Made by a program: the position numbers and the translations under genes. Positions 9,602 to 19,199 of a stretch of 64,000 nucleotides of DNA are shown in pieces. The notes beneath the pieces were generated by a model that searched no databases, was not told where the DNA came from, and saw nothing but the letters and a program-made list of their open reading frames with translations. Numbering within the stretch: position 1 is the stretch's first letter; every line of letters starts with the position of its first letter. The stretch comes from Capillidium heterosporum. Taxonomy: Eukaryota; Entomophthoromycota; Entomophthoromycetes; Entomophthorales; Capillidiaceae. The stretch is taken from positions 1,054,001 to 1,118,000 of the forward strand of contig WBMQ01000005.1 in NCBI GenBank assembly GCA_016630905.1. Direction: 5' to 3'.

Positions 9602-12600
9602 TTAACTGGACTTAGTTTTGGGATCCTGTCGCTGCATAAAGCTAAACGGTTTAGGTACGGTAGTTTTAGCCTTAGCTTTGAGGTTACCATCAGGACCGCT
9701 AAGTTTCTTATCAACCTGAGCTTCCCAGTTTAGTACGGTCAGGTCGTTCATTCTGCTTCTTGATAAGCTCGGCCATCGGAACATAAGCTTTAGTAGTTTC
9801 TGGTTTGGTCAGCTTCTCTTTGGACTGTCGGGCGTTTAAGGGGGTAGAACTGGTGGTCTTGTTTAATGGAGTAGAACTGGTGCTTTTGCCTAATGGGGTA
9901 GAACGGGTACTCTTGCCTAATGGAGTAGAACTGATGGTTTTGCTTAATGGAGTGGAACTGGTAGTCTTTCCTAATGGAGTGGAGCTAGTGGTCTTTCCTA
10001 ATGGAGTAGAACTGGTGGCCTTTCCTAATGGAGTAGAACTGGTACTCTTGCCTAATGGAGTGAGACGTTGCTTGACTGGAAGACCTGGTTTGGCCTTGGA
10101 AGTCTCTTTTGGCAAGGTTTTAATACCTACTCTGTTTACTATGGGAGTAGACTTCGTCTTCGAGACTGCAGTCGGTTTAGAGCTGTCTTTTGCAACGTGG
10201 CTTGTATTTCCATTGGCTTGAGAGGACTTACGAATATCTTTGAGAGGAGCTTGTGTAAGACTGGGTGTATCGATGAGAGGCTTATCTTGTGATTCATTGG
10301 AAGGATTCACTAAAAGGAAATTACATAACGTAGTAAAGTCAAATGGTTACCTTCTACAGCTTCAATTTCTGGCGTAGATCTATCCTTCTCTTCTACTTTG
10401 AATACTCAGTTAATATTATAGCAGCTGAATATTACCTAGAGAGCTAGATTCAAGTTCGGCAATAAGGGATCCATTTTGAACAGTCTCATCGTTGCTATCT
10501 ACAGCTACGGGTGTGAAATCTAAAGCTTCATCTGAGTTTGTTTGGACAACCTCTGACTGATAAGAGGGCCTATCCAAAAGTTGTGCTAAAATGAAATTAA
10601 CCGGTATACTAAAATTAAAACACTACTTTCTTCAAGCGTTCATTTCTGGCTCATATTCATCCTTTCTCAACTGTTTCTGATATAAAGTTAGTACTATAGT
10701 AATTGAATATTACCTAGGGAATCAAATTCAACTTCAGGAACAATGGGTTCACTTTGAGCAGCCTCGTCGTTATTATTTACGACTACAGGCTCGAAATCCA
10801 AAGCCTCTTCTGAGCCTTCTTGTACGACTTCAACTTGTTCCAACGACTCGATCAAAGGTTGTACTAAATTGGAAGCACTACTTTCTTTAGATTTAATTTC
10901 TGATGGCAATGCATCCTTTTCCTCTGCTTCTAGCATATAGTTAGTATTATAGCAATCAAAAGCTACCTTGAGAGTTAGATTCAAATTCAGGAACAAAAGG
11001 TTCATCTTGAACAGTCTCGGCCTTATTTACAACTACAGGTTCAAAATCTAAAGCTTCTTCTGAGCTCTCTTGTACGACTTCGATTTTTTCTAATGATTCG
11101 ACCAGAGGTTGCGCTAAAAATAAAGTTATTCAAAATATTAAAGCGAAAATGCTACCTTCTTCGAATTTAACTTCCGCTGTAGAAACATCCTTTTCCTCTA
11201 CTTTTGACAACAATTAGTATTATACCAATTGAATACTACCTAGAGGGGCAAATCCAACTTCAGAGATAAAAGGCTCATTTTGAGCAGTTTTATCAGTGCT
11301 ATCTACGACTACAGGTTCGAAGTTCAATGCTTCCTCAGAATCTTCTTGTACGACATCATTTTGATCCGATAACTCGACCAAAGGTTGCACTAAAAACAAA
11401 ATTACTCAATGTACTAAAATGAAAACTACCTTCTTCAGATTTAATTTCCGATATAGGCTCGTCCTTTTCCCCTACTTTAGAAACAATTAGTACTGTAAAA
11501 GTTGAATGCTACCTAAAGAGCTAGATTCAATTTCAGGAATATAGAGTTCATCTTTGACAGTCTCGTCGTCATTATCTACAACTACGGGTTCAAAAACTAA
11601 ATATTCATCTAGATTCTCCTGTACGAACTCTGCTTGGTCTGATAATGCAGCCAAAAGTTGTGCAACAATAATGTTAGCCATTATATTAAAGTAATAAGGT
11701 ACCTTCTTCGTCATTGATATCTAGTGTGGACTCATCCTTTTCCGCCACTTTTGACATATGATTTAGTAATAGAATAATCGAAGGCTACCTAAAGAGCTAG
11801 CTTCGAATTCAGAAACAAAGGATTCATCTTGAGCAGGCTTATCGTTAAGATCAGCGACTTCAGCTTCGAAGTCTAAAGTTTCGTCTAGATTTTCTTGTAC
11901 GACTTCTGCATATTCAGACTAATTCGATCAGCGGTTGTACTAAAGATAAAGTTAGCTAAAATAATAATATCAAAAGAGTACCTTCTTCGTTCTTACTATC
12001 TACTGTAAGTTCATCTTCATTTTCTGTTTCTGATAAACATTTAGCATCGTATTAAATGAATATTACCTAAAGAGCCAGATACGTGTGTAGAATCAAAAAG
12101 TTCACTTTGAGCTACCTTATCATCGTTATCGATAACTTCAGTATCAAAGCTTAAAGCTTCATCTAAATTTGCCTGTTCAACCTCTGCCTGATCTAATGGA
12201 GCAGCCAAAAGTTGCTCTAAATTTTAATTATTCAGTATATTAAACTAAGTAATATTACCTTCTTTGACATTAATTTCCTAAGATGGGCTCAGCCTTTTCT
12301 TCTGCTTCATATATACAATTAGTATTGTAACTATTGGATATTACCTAGGAAACTGGATCCAAACTCAGAAATGAGGGGTTCATTTTGAGCAGTCTCGTCG
12401 CTATAATTTGCAATATCGGTTTCAACATTTAAAGCTTCGTCTGAGCTTGTCTGTACTCTTTCCATAGGATCGTATGGCTCGACCAAAACTTGTGCTATAA
12501 AAGCTGTATTAGTCGAGATATCAAAACAAAAGATTACTTTCTTCGGCATTAAGCTTTATCATAGGCTCATTCTTTTCCTCTACTTTTGATATATACTTAA

Positions 12601-13008
12601 TACTATATAAGCCAAATATTACCTAAAGAACTAGATTCATGGTTGGGAATAAAAGAGTCACCATGAACTTCTACATCAGAATTATCGGTAGCTTCATCAG
12701 AATTCTCCTGTACGACTTCTGTTTGAACTGATAAACGTTCAAATTTATGATAAGAGATATTAGTCACTATATTAAAATAAAATGCTACATTCATCGGATT
12801 TAATTTCTGAAGTAGATACATCTTTTTCCTCTACTTTTCAATATGTTATATTACTATAATATGCAAAATTACCTAATGAGCTAGATTCAAACTCCGAAAC
12901 AAAAGAGTCGCTTTGATCCATCTTATCACCGTTGTCTGTAACTTTGGTATGGAAATTTAAAGCTTCATTCGAATGTGGCAGTACATTTTCCAATTCTGGA
13001 GTCATCAT
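9602..13008 (-). CDS. gene A: exon-repeat acidic protein with C-terminal KPFxF module
   Basis: Function not recognised. Start MMTPELE at 13008 matches the start of gene B. Twenty exons, read downward: 13008-12873, 12833-12789, 12727-12623, 12582-12538, 12494-12345, 12304-12259, 12216-12067, 12029-11982, 11939-11789, 11747-11703, 11638-11513, 11474-11430, 11389-11240, 11200-11156, 11113-10967, 10929-10714, 10676-10627, 10585-10436, 10395-10351, 10309-9602. Long acidic exons (typical core EVVQEDSDEALNFEPVVVDN, ending ESSSL) alternate with 45-nt exons (VEEKD...EIK.EE). The last exon has TPLGK repeats, then YVPMAELIKKQNERPDR and KTTVPKPFSFMQR. All internal introns are phase 1. Exons 12304-12259 (46 nt), 11939-11789 (151 nt) and 10676-10627 (50 nt) break the frame. 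The last exon reads to a stop at 9711 unless the frame shifts near 9728; the conserved KPFSF tail lies in the other frame and ends at 9602. The gene is either decaying, mis-assembled, or rescued by exon skipping. KPFxF recalls TPX2-family microtubule proteins, weakly. Confidence 0.65.
9834..10064 (-). repeat. 27-nt coding tandem repeat (STPLGKTTS)
   Basis: About 8.5 copies of a nine-residue unit with consensus STPLGKTTS in the final exon of gene A. It is rich in Ser/Thr-Pro, a composition typical of phosphorylated, disordered linkers. Confidence 0.9.
10436..12873 (-). repeat. tandem array of duplicated exon pairs in gene A
   Basis: Counting from successive long-exon ends (12873, 12623, 12345, 12067, 11789, 11513, 11240, 10967, 10714, 10436), the unit recurs every 250-278 nt. 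Each unit is one long acidic exon, an intron, one ~45-nt exon and another intron. Long exons are mostly 150 nt and short ones mostly 45 nt, both multiples of three with phase-1 boundaries. Intron sequences are also recognisably repeated (GTAATATT...ACTAATTG..., GTACC/GTAGC...). Units are diverged, so the array is not the product of one recent event. Confidence 0.85.
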
Positions 13009-13907
13009 GCTTGCTTACAATTGAATCTTGAGAAGAAATGTTTTTTCAAATAGTTGTGTTAAAGTCTATTTAAAGGGTTTTTAAAAGTTCCCCACAAAAA
13101 TAGGTATGTGATTAAGTCAAACTAGTTTCTATTTATATCTGAGGTTTCTTATTTTGCCGACGTGGCACAAATTAATTAAATATAGCCTATTAAAATATGC
13201 CAATCACTAAAATGGAATCGTTTTTAACCAACAAGGTTGAGGATCAATGATGTATACCCAAAAAATTGACGACATAGCAAATATATGTAGATAAACACTT
13301 ATATATTTTTAAAGATATACTATGTCAAGCTGTAACCCTATATATACTACTTCCAAAGTTACTCTCTATCGCTTGATGTCACTTTTTTAGTATATACTTT
13401 ACCAAGCTATATGAGAACGTTAAACATATATAGACTTTAGCTTTAAGGATATGGTATTTTGAGTATCTATATTGTTTATTACTAAAAATAGAGTTAAAAT
13501 TTAAATTGCTACCGGCAAATACTATTTTAAAATGATCTTTTCTTTTGAATGGGTTATATAGGTTAGTATATACTAATTGTAAAGTTTTGAATCGCTTTAA
13601 AACTACCTGTGATAAATAAATGCTTCTCTTAAACCACAAACATTTGCTAACTCAAAATTTATACGCTTATCTGGATTCTATAGATCTGAGGATGTGTTCT
13701 GAGAATTGAAAATAAGATTCCTTTAATGGTCTGTAGAAGGATAGCCTACCTTCCTTCAATGCTCATGGAATGTACCTTTCAAATTGCAGACTTTGAATAT
13801 TTTTAGGCAAGATACCATAAAAAGGATAAAGCTAAAACTGAAATTTTGAAATAGTTTATTGAGAAGCAGAATATATATAAATAAGCCCAAGCCGAACTAA
13901 AACTTCA
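13009..13907. other. intergenic region between genes A and B
   Basis: AT-rich, about 0.9 kb. It holds the promoter of gene A and the 3' flank of gene B. The minus frame 13379-13639 starts at a non-ATG codon and has no family content. Confidence 0.5.
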
Positions 13908-14576
13908 TCAGTGTTTGGATTTCGACTCTCTTTCCATGAACTTAAAAGGCTTCGGTACTGTAGTCTTACCTTTTTTACCCTTTGAACTTTCTTCATGGAC
14001 ATTTTGTCGCTTAAATGTAGGATTTACGGGCAGGAAGCGGTCCGGCTTTGCATTAGCTTTTTGGATAAGTTCGGACATCGGAATGTAGGGTGAGGTTGCT
14101 TCCGTCTTGCTTGACTTTTCCTTTTGTTGCCTAATGGTTGAATATGTAGAGCTATGAGTTTTTTTGGAGTTGGCGTCGAAATTTGGTTGAGCTTTCTGAG
14201 TGAAATGCTGTTTTACTGGGAAATATTCCTTAGAATTGATAGGGGCATGTTCAGAATTACCTTCATACGTGGGTGATTCGTGTGAAGGTTCGATAATGGG
14301 TTGTACTAAAAGAAACTAAATTGATGTGTCAAAATAAAATAGGTACCTTCTTCAGTCGTTATTGTAGCTTCATTCTTTTCATTTGTTGAAATTTCATCTG
14401 TTTCTGGTATATAATTAATAGTATACTAATTGAATATTACCTAAGGAAGTGGTTTCAAGTTTGGAAGCAAAAGGTGCGCTCTGAACAGATTCATTATTAC
14501 TATCCATTGCTTCAGTGTTGATATTTAATCTTTCATTTGAATTTGGTTGTGTAGCTTCTGCCTCTGGGGTCATCAT
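13908..14576 (-). CDS. gene B: short paralogue of gene A with KPFKF module
   Basis: Function not recognised. Exons 14576-14441, 14403-14347 and 14305-13908 give an intact 196-residue protein; introns are 37 and 41 nt, all phase 1. The first exon encodes MMTPEAEATQPNSNE and ends in ETTSL, the same length (136 nt) and register as the first exon of gene A. The second exon corresponds to one short acidic exon. The last encodes YIPMSELIQKANAKPDRF and KTTVPKPFKFMERE at the C-terminus. Gene B therefore looks like the one-repeat form of the gene from which A expanded, or a reduced copy. The two are tandem on the same strand 0.9 kb apart. The KPFKF motif resembles those of TPX2-type microtubule-associated proteins, but this rests on a very short motif. 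Confidence 0.75.
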
Positions 14577-14809
14577 TTTTATCTTTTACTGAATTTGATT
14601 ACAAAGGGTTGCTTATTAAAACAGTTTGACGAAGCCTAAGAATCCAAGGCTTTGTCTCTATCATTATGAGTAGTATGCTACAGCCAATTAGCTTTGCATG
14701 CTCTTATTCAATCATCGATCTTACAAATAGTTTTGACAGTTTTCAAAGATTAGAAAGCTCCATCAGATACCCAAGTTTTGAGTTCAAAAAGAATAGAAAT
14801 ACAACCACA

Positions 14810-15728
14810 ATGTTTTTAAAACGATTAATCTGCAAAACCATTCCTTTACGACAATACAGTAGCATAAACAGCTTAACAATCAACAAAGAAGAAGTTCAAA
14901 AGTTTTCAGAGCTATCCAATCTATGGTGGGATAAAAGTAGCAGCTTCTTGATGTTACATCAGATGAACATTTGTAGAGTTGACTACATTTTGCAACAAAT
15001 AAAGCATAACCACCACCTATACCAAAAGTTGGCTCAAAAGGATTTGAAGTTTTTAGATGTTGGTTGTGGTGGTGGCCTTTTATCAGAAGTAATGAAACTT
15101 GGTAATTTTACCTACCTTTTTGCTTAATATCGACAAAAATACTAATTTTTAGTCTAGACTTTAGCACGATCCGGTAACCAGGTTTTGGGAATCGATGCCT
15201 CCTCTAAGAATATTGAGATAGCCACTTATCATAAAACTTTGGACCCTTTAACCGACACCGATAAGCTAAGCTATCAGAACCTTACTTCACGTAATCCTTT
15301 ATTAGTTTTTTATTAACAGCATTATAGATGATCTAGTAGAAAATGGGGATGCCGAATCGTTTGACGTTGTCTGCAGTTTAGAAGTAATTGAACATGTTAA
15401 CAATCCTCTAGACTTTGTCCAATCTTTATCCTCTCTAGTAAAGCCTGGAGGCTTAGTTTTCATATCCACAATCAACCGAACCCCTTGTCGAAACTACTTA
15501 CTATAAATTTGGCCGAGTCTTTATTGGATTGGGCACCCAAAGGCACTCACTGACTATGCTAAATATGTCAAGCCACAAGAGCTTGAGCTCATGCTCAACG
15601 AAAGCAATTTAGATGTTGTCAACAAATCGGGAATTATGTTTAATCCAATTACCAATTCATGGTCTTTGAATAGCACACTTCCAACAGTGAACTACATTAT
15701 TAGTGCTGCTAAGAATAAAGGGATTTGA
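14810..15728 (+). CDS. COQ3: COQ3, ubiquinone biosynthesis O-methyltransferase (frame disturbed)
   Basis: Mitochondrial SAM-dependent methyltransferase that performs both O-methylations of coenzyme Q synthesis. Exons 14810-15088, 15158-15290 and 15328-15728. The basic N-terminus MFLKRLICKTIPLRQYSS looks like a mitochondrial presequence, so this ATG is preferred over the frame upstream. Family landmarks: LWWD...LHQMN, motif I FLDVGCGGGLLSE, GIDAS, DVVCSLEVIEHV, KPGG, and PKGTH. The frame is lost near 15492-15504 (an in-frame TAA at 15504) and LTINLAESLLDWAPKGTH continues in another frame, which then returns to the first frame at 15551 (one extra T before GACTAT). The first break looks like loss of about 4 nt in a TACT-rich stretch. 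Two compensating breaks 50 nt apart in an essential-looking gene suggest sequence error or recent decay. Confidence 0.85.
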
Positions 15729-16567
15729 TTACTCGAGTTATATATAGTAGTTGTGTCTTAAAGCAAATAATTTGTATCTCCATCAACCTTTATGCTATAT
15801 ACATGTATTTTCATGTAGTATGTAAAAGCAACTGTTTTCTTTATAGCTGAACAATAAAATGTATAATTTAACATATTAGTGACATTTAGAAAATGAATTA
15901 ATAATTAAAGCTACGCAAATTTATATAGTTTGCGAGATAGTGGTATTTCAAAGATAAGCTCAAGGATCTGTCAGTTTCAGTCAGCAACTATACTAATCAG
16001 AATCAGGCGTTACAAGCTTCTACTATTCTGTTCAGATATACTAAATTTATTTACAATTAAACTAGTAAAAAATTGCTCAGTCGCATTAAATCTGTAACAC
16101 TTGATTCAGGCCAAATTAGTATTCTACTACAAAGGATGCTTTTGATATGGTCCGAATCAACTGCATCATAACTGTTTATTTTAACTACTTTATAGTGCAG
16201 CAATTTTGAAACTTCAAGTGCATTTTGAGTACTGTTTGATAGAAAGTGACAAAGATATTGTTCAAAATTAATCAAACTAAACTTGCAGAACTACAATAAA
16301 CTTTGTTATTTAAATTATACTTATTTAACATTTTCATTTTTATACAAAAGTATTGAGAACTTTTTATTCTTACACCAAATACATGTACTATAATTTGCTC
16401 AAATAGGCTCAATAAACCTGATTGGTCTAAACAAGAAGTCACATCCAATAAACAAGCAGCTCAAGCTGATTGGTATTTCTCCTTAGCTTTGCACCTTTAA
16501 TTTATAAAGTTTAGGCGACACCACCGCCCATCAACTCAAGAAGCTTGCATATAACAAACTTCAATAA
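15729..16567. other. intergenic region
   Basis: AT-rich spacer between COQ3 and gene C. A 72-residue minus-strand frame at 16057-16275 has reasonable-looking composition but starts at TTG and has no splice partner or family match, so it was not called. Confidence 0.5.
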
Positions 16568-17410
16568 ATGGAACGAAAGACTTCACAAGAGAACCAACAT
16601 GAACATTCATTTACTGGAGAAGATTCTACCAGCATTATTCGATTCTTTTCAAATTTTGATATATCAACTGAAAATGAGAATGGTCAAGATGAAACACCAG
16701 GTAGCTTTATATAAATCTAATACATACTTAAGCTTTTGATGAAAGTATTGAATCGAGATGATAATGCCAGTACTTTTGTTGAGAGAGTGCAAATGACTGT
16801 TTCTTTACCTTCTAGACCTACGAGCTCCGAAACTCAACAATTCATTTCAGATTTATCTTTCAACTCATTTTCAGGTACCTTTATTGACTATTTTATAAAT
16901 TAATGAACTTTTACTCAAGAAAAACTGATACCTGAGTCTGAATCGCCAGCATCAACATTACCACCTAACTCCTCCCAGAGCTCTTCACCGCATGGTTTGA
17001 AAAAGACTTCCAAACAACCTGTAGAACCCAGCCACAACTCCAGCGTCAAATACACCAAACATACTGGGTCAGAATCATCATTAGATGTATCGGCACATAC
17101 TGTAGAGATCTCTATAACCTCTTTCTCCCCACTCAACTACCCCAACACAGCATCGACCCAACTGCGATCGAAGCCAGCTAGCCGGGCAAGGCTCCTCCGT
17201 TACAAGCCACCCTCCGAAGATTATATCCCTTTAGAAGAAATCATTCGCAGGAATAACGAGAAGATGCCTGATCGGTTTAGGCCCATTCGATCAGTAGTGA
17301 CAACGCGGCGCGATGGCAGCTACATCCGCACGAGAAGAACGATTAAAAAATATACCAAACCAAAACCGTTCAAATTCACGTTGCGGGAGAAGAAGAGGAT
17401 ACAGTTTTGA
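16568..17410 (+). CDS. gene C: third member of the KPFxF family
   Basis: Function not recognised. Exons 16568-16700, 16746-16874 and 16920-17410 encode 250 residues; introns are 45 nt each and phase 1, as in genes A and B. N-terminus MERKTSQENQHEHSFTGEDS is acidic and polar. The middle is Ser/Pro-rich and probably disordered. The C-terminal module is the family hallmark: DYIPLEEIIRRNNEKMPDRF, a basic Arg-rich linker, then KPKPFKFTLREKKR. The first intron offers two acceptors (16732 and 16745); only the second keeps the frame open. Gene C is transcribed away from genes A and B with COQ3 in between. A microtubule-binding role is a weak guess from the TPX2-like KPFKF motif and basic tail. Confidence 0.75.
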
Positions 17411-17915
17411 TTTAAAGGCTTAATAGTAAGTGTTCTTTAGGCCTGTCACAGTAGTAATTCGACTGTAGTTGATATGTATATGAGTAAATGGAGTCAATAA
17501 GTTGCTTAACTGTGACGTCAGCTTGCTAACATTGTTTTCCATATACCTCTGTAATTTTTAGCAAATAAAGTCTTCAAAATTATGATTCTGTAAACAGTTT
17601 ATTTAAGCTGATATAAGTGATACTGTAGAAGTTCATATTTCTATTGAAACCCTATCCTTAAATATAGTTTATACTTAAGCTCATATTACATACTGGTAGC
17701 GTTCCCTCTATTTAAATTTAGCTAAGATTTACAAGTTTGAAATAACCTACCATTTTAATGAAATCGACATATAGCCATCAATAAACGATACAGCACTAAT
17801 AATTATTTTAGTAAAAATATTAAAGACTGGGTATATCTGGTACTATGATAGACTACTAATAGTTCGAATAATTTACATACTCGCCGCATATATAAGCTTA
17901 GACTGAAAAACATAT
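17411..17915. other. convergent 3' intergenic region
   Basis: Lies between the 3' ends of gene C and ferrochelatase. Contains AATAAA-like words (for example near 17563) usable as polyadenylation signals; nothing else seen. Confidence 0.5.
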
Positions 17916-19199
17916 TTATTCATCACCAAAGAACTGTTTACTCTGCTCACAGTTCTCGTTTGTGCAACCGGGACACCTAACTTTAAGCTGCTTATCAGAT
18001 CTACCACCTTCCTTTAGATGCTCTTTGACGATGTTAGCTAGAGCCTCGACGAAAAGTGGCGAGTCGTTTAAACTCTCAGCTCTCAAAAAGTTTTCGACAC
18101 CCGACTTGTGAGCCAACTCGCCGTATTCCAAATCTAACTCAAATAGAGTTTCGATGTGGTCACTAGTGAAGGCAATGGGAACGGTAAGTAAGTGGCGTTT
18201 CCCTCGCTTACCCAAGTTCTCTATAGCATCAGAAGTTTGAGGCCCCAACCAAGCGGATGGGCCTACTTGGGACTGCCATACTAGATGGTAAGGTAACTTG
18301 TGGGGAAGAGCTTCGACAACCCTACTGACGGTAGCTGCTACCTCACTGGGATATTGATCACCACGATTGACAACGGACATGGGTAACGAGTGCGCTGAGA
18401 ACAGTAGCGTGACTTGGTCACGTACATCTTCAGGGAACTCTGCCAATTTGGATTCGATGCGATCAACCACTGCTTTTATGAACAGAGGGTGGGTGGGCCA
18501 TCGGTCTATAACCGACCATTCGATACTTTGGTCTGTCTTTGTCTCCTTGATTTTGCGGTACAGTTCATTTAAGCTAGATCCGGTTGTCGAGCATGAGTAC
18601 TGGGGGTATTGGGTAAATGCTATGACTCGCTTTACTCCATCCTGTTGTATACTTTCAATGGCAGTAGAAGTCAACGGTTCAGCGTATCGGAATGCGATGT
18701 AGGGGATGTGGGGTGCTGTTTCAGGAGAAATCTGGTCGAGGAGCTTGGTTAGCATCTCACCTTGCTTCAAAGTCCACTTCTTTATTGGCGAACCACCTCC
18801 AATCTGGGAATACTGATCTTTAATAGATGGGGTGCGTCGCTTTGCGATAAAAGGTGCCAAAGTCGATTGAAAGGGGATTGGGATTAGCTCTTTATCACTA
18901 AATAAACGGTATAGAAAGTCATAAACTTCATCTAAAGTTGATGGTCCTCCTAAATTCATCATCAAAATACCAGTTGGACTAAAAGTAAATTGAGATAAAA
19001 ATTTCGAAAATGAAAGTTACCCTTTTTTGCTATTTGGTGTGGATGAATCCCTTTTATCACTGTAGTACCTTTGTGAAAGCTTGAATTCAGCTAATGAACA
19101 AATGCTATTTAAAATGGAATGCTACAATGGATTACCTGGAATAATTCGATTGGATACTAGACATCCTCTGGTGAAAATCCTCATATTGTTAATCTTCAT
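17916..19199 (-). CDS. HEM15: ferrochelatase
   Basis: Inserts ferrous iron into protoporphyrin IX, the last step of heme synthesis, at the mitochondrial inner membrane. Exons 19199-19136, 19090-19021 and 18978-17916 give 398 residues; introns 45 and 42 nt. The first two short exons supply a mitochondrial presequence (MKINNMRIFTRGCLVSNR, then SQRYYSDK). Core landmarks: ILMMNLGGPSTLDEV, IGGGSPIKKWT, FTQYPQYSCSTTGSS, DRWPTHP, SAHSLPM, WQSQVGPSAWLGPQT, and PIAFTSDHIETLFELD. The C-terminus has CPGCTNENC (Cys380, 383, 388), the CX2CX4C pattern of [2Fe-2S] ferrochelatases such as the human enzyme. The position aligned by eye with the fourth human ligand (Cys196) is alanine here. The start could also be Met6 of the presequence. 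Confidence 0.95.

Noticed and set aside
9714-9760. Intron in the last exon of gene A to reconcile the two frames
   Set aside because: Every GT...AG pair tested (21, 30 and 38 nt) left the KPFSF tail out of frame, so a frame break is the simpler reading.
9805-10221. 138-residue plus-strand open frame with NGVELV repeats
   Set aside because: Antisense of the TPLGK repeat in gene A's last exon; no start context, and the minus frame connects to spliced exons.
10436-12873. Regularly spaced repeats that could suggest a CRISPR array
   Set aside because: Units are about 270 nt, diverged, coding and intron-bearing in a eukaryotic context; not CRISPR.
16057-16275. 72-residue minus frame
   Set aside because: No ATG, no splice partner, no recognised family.
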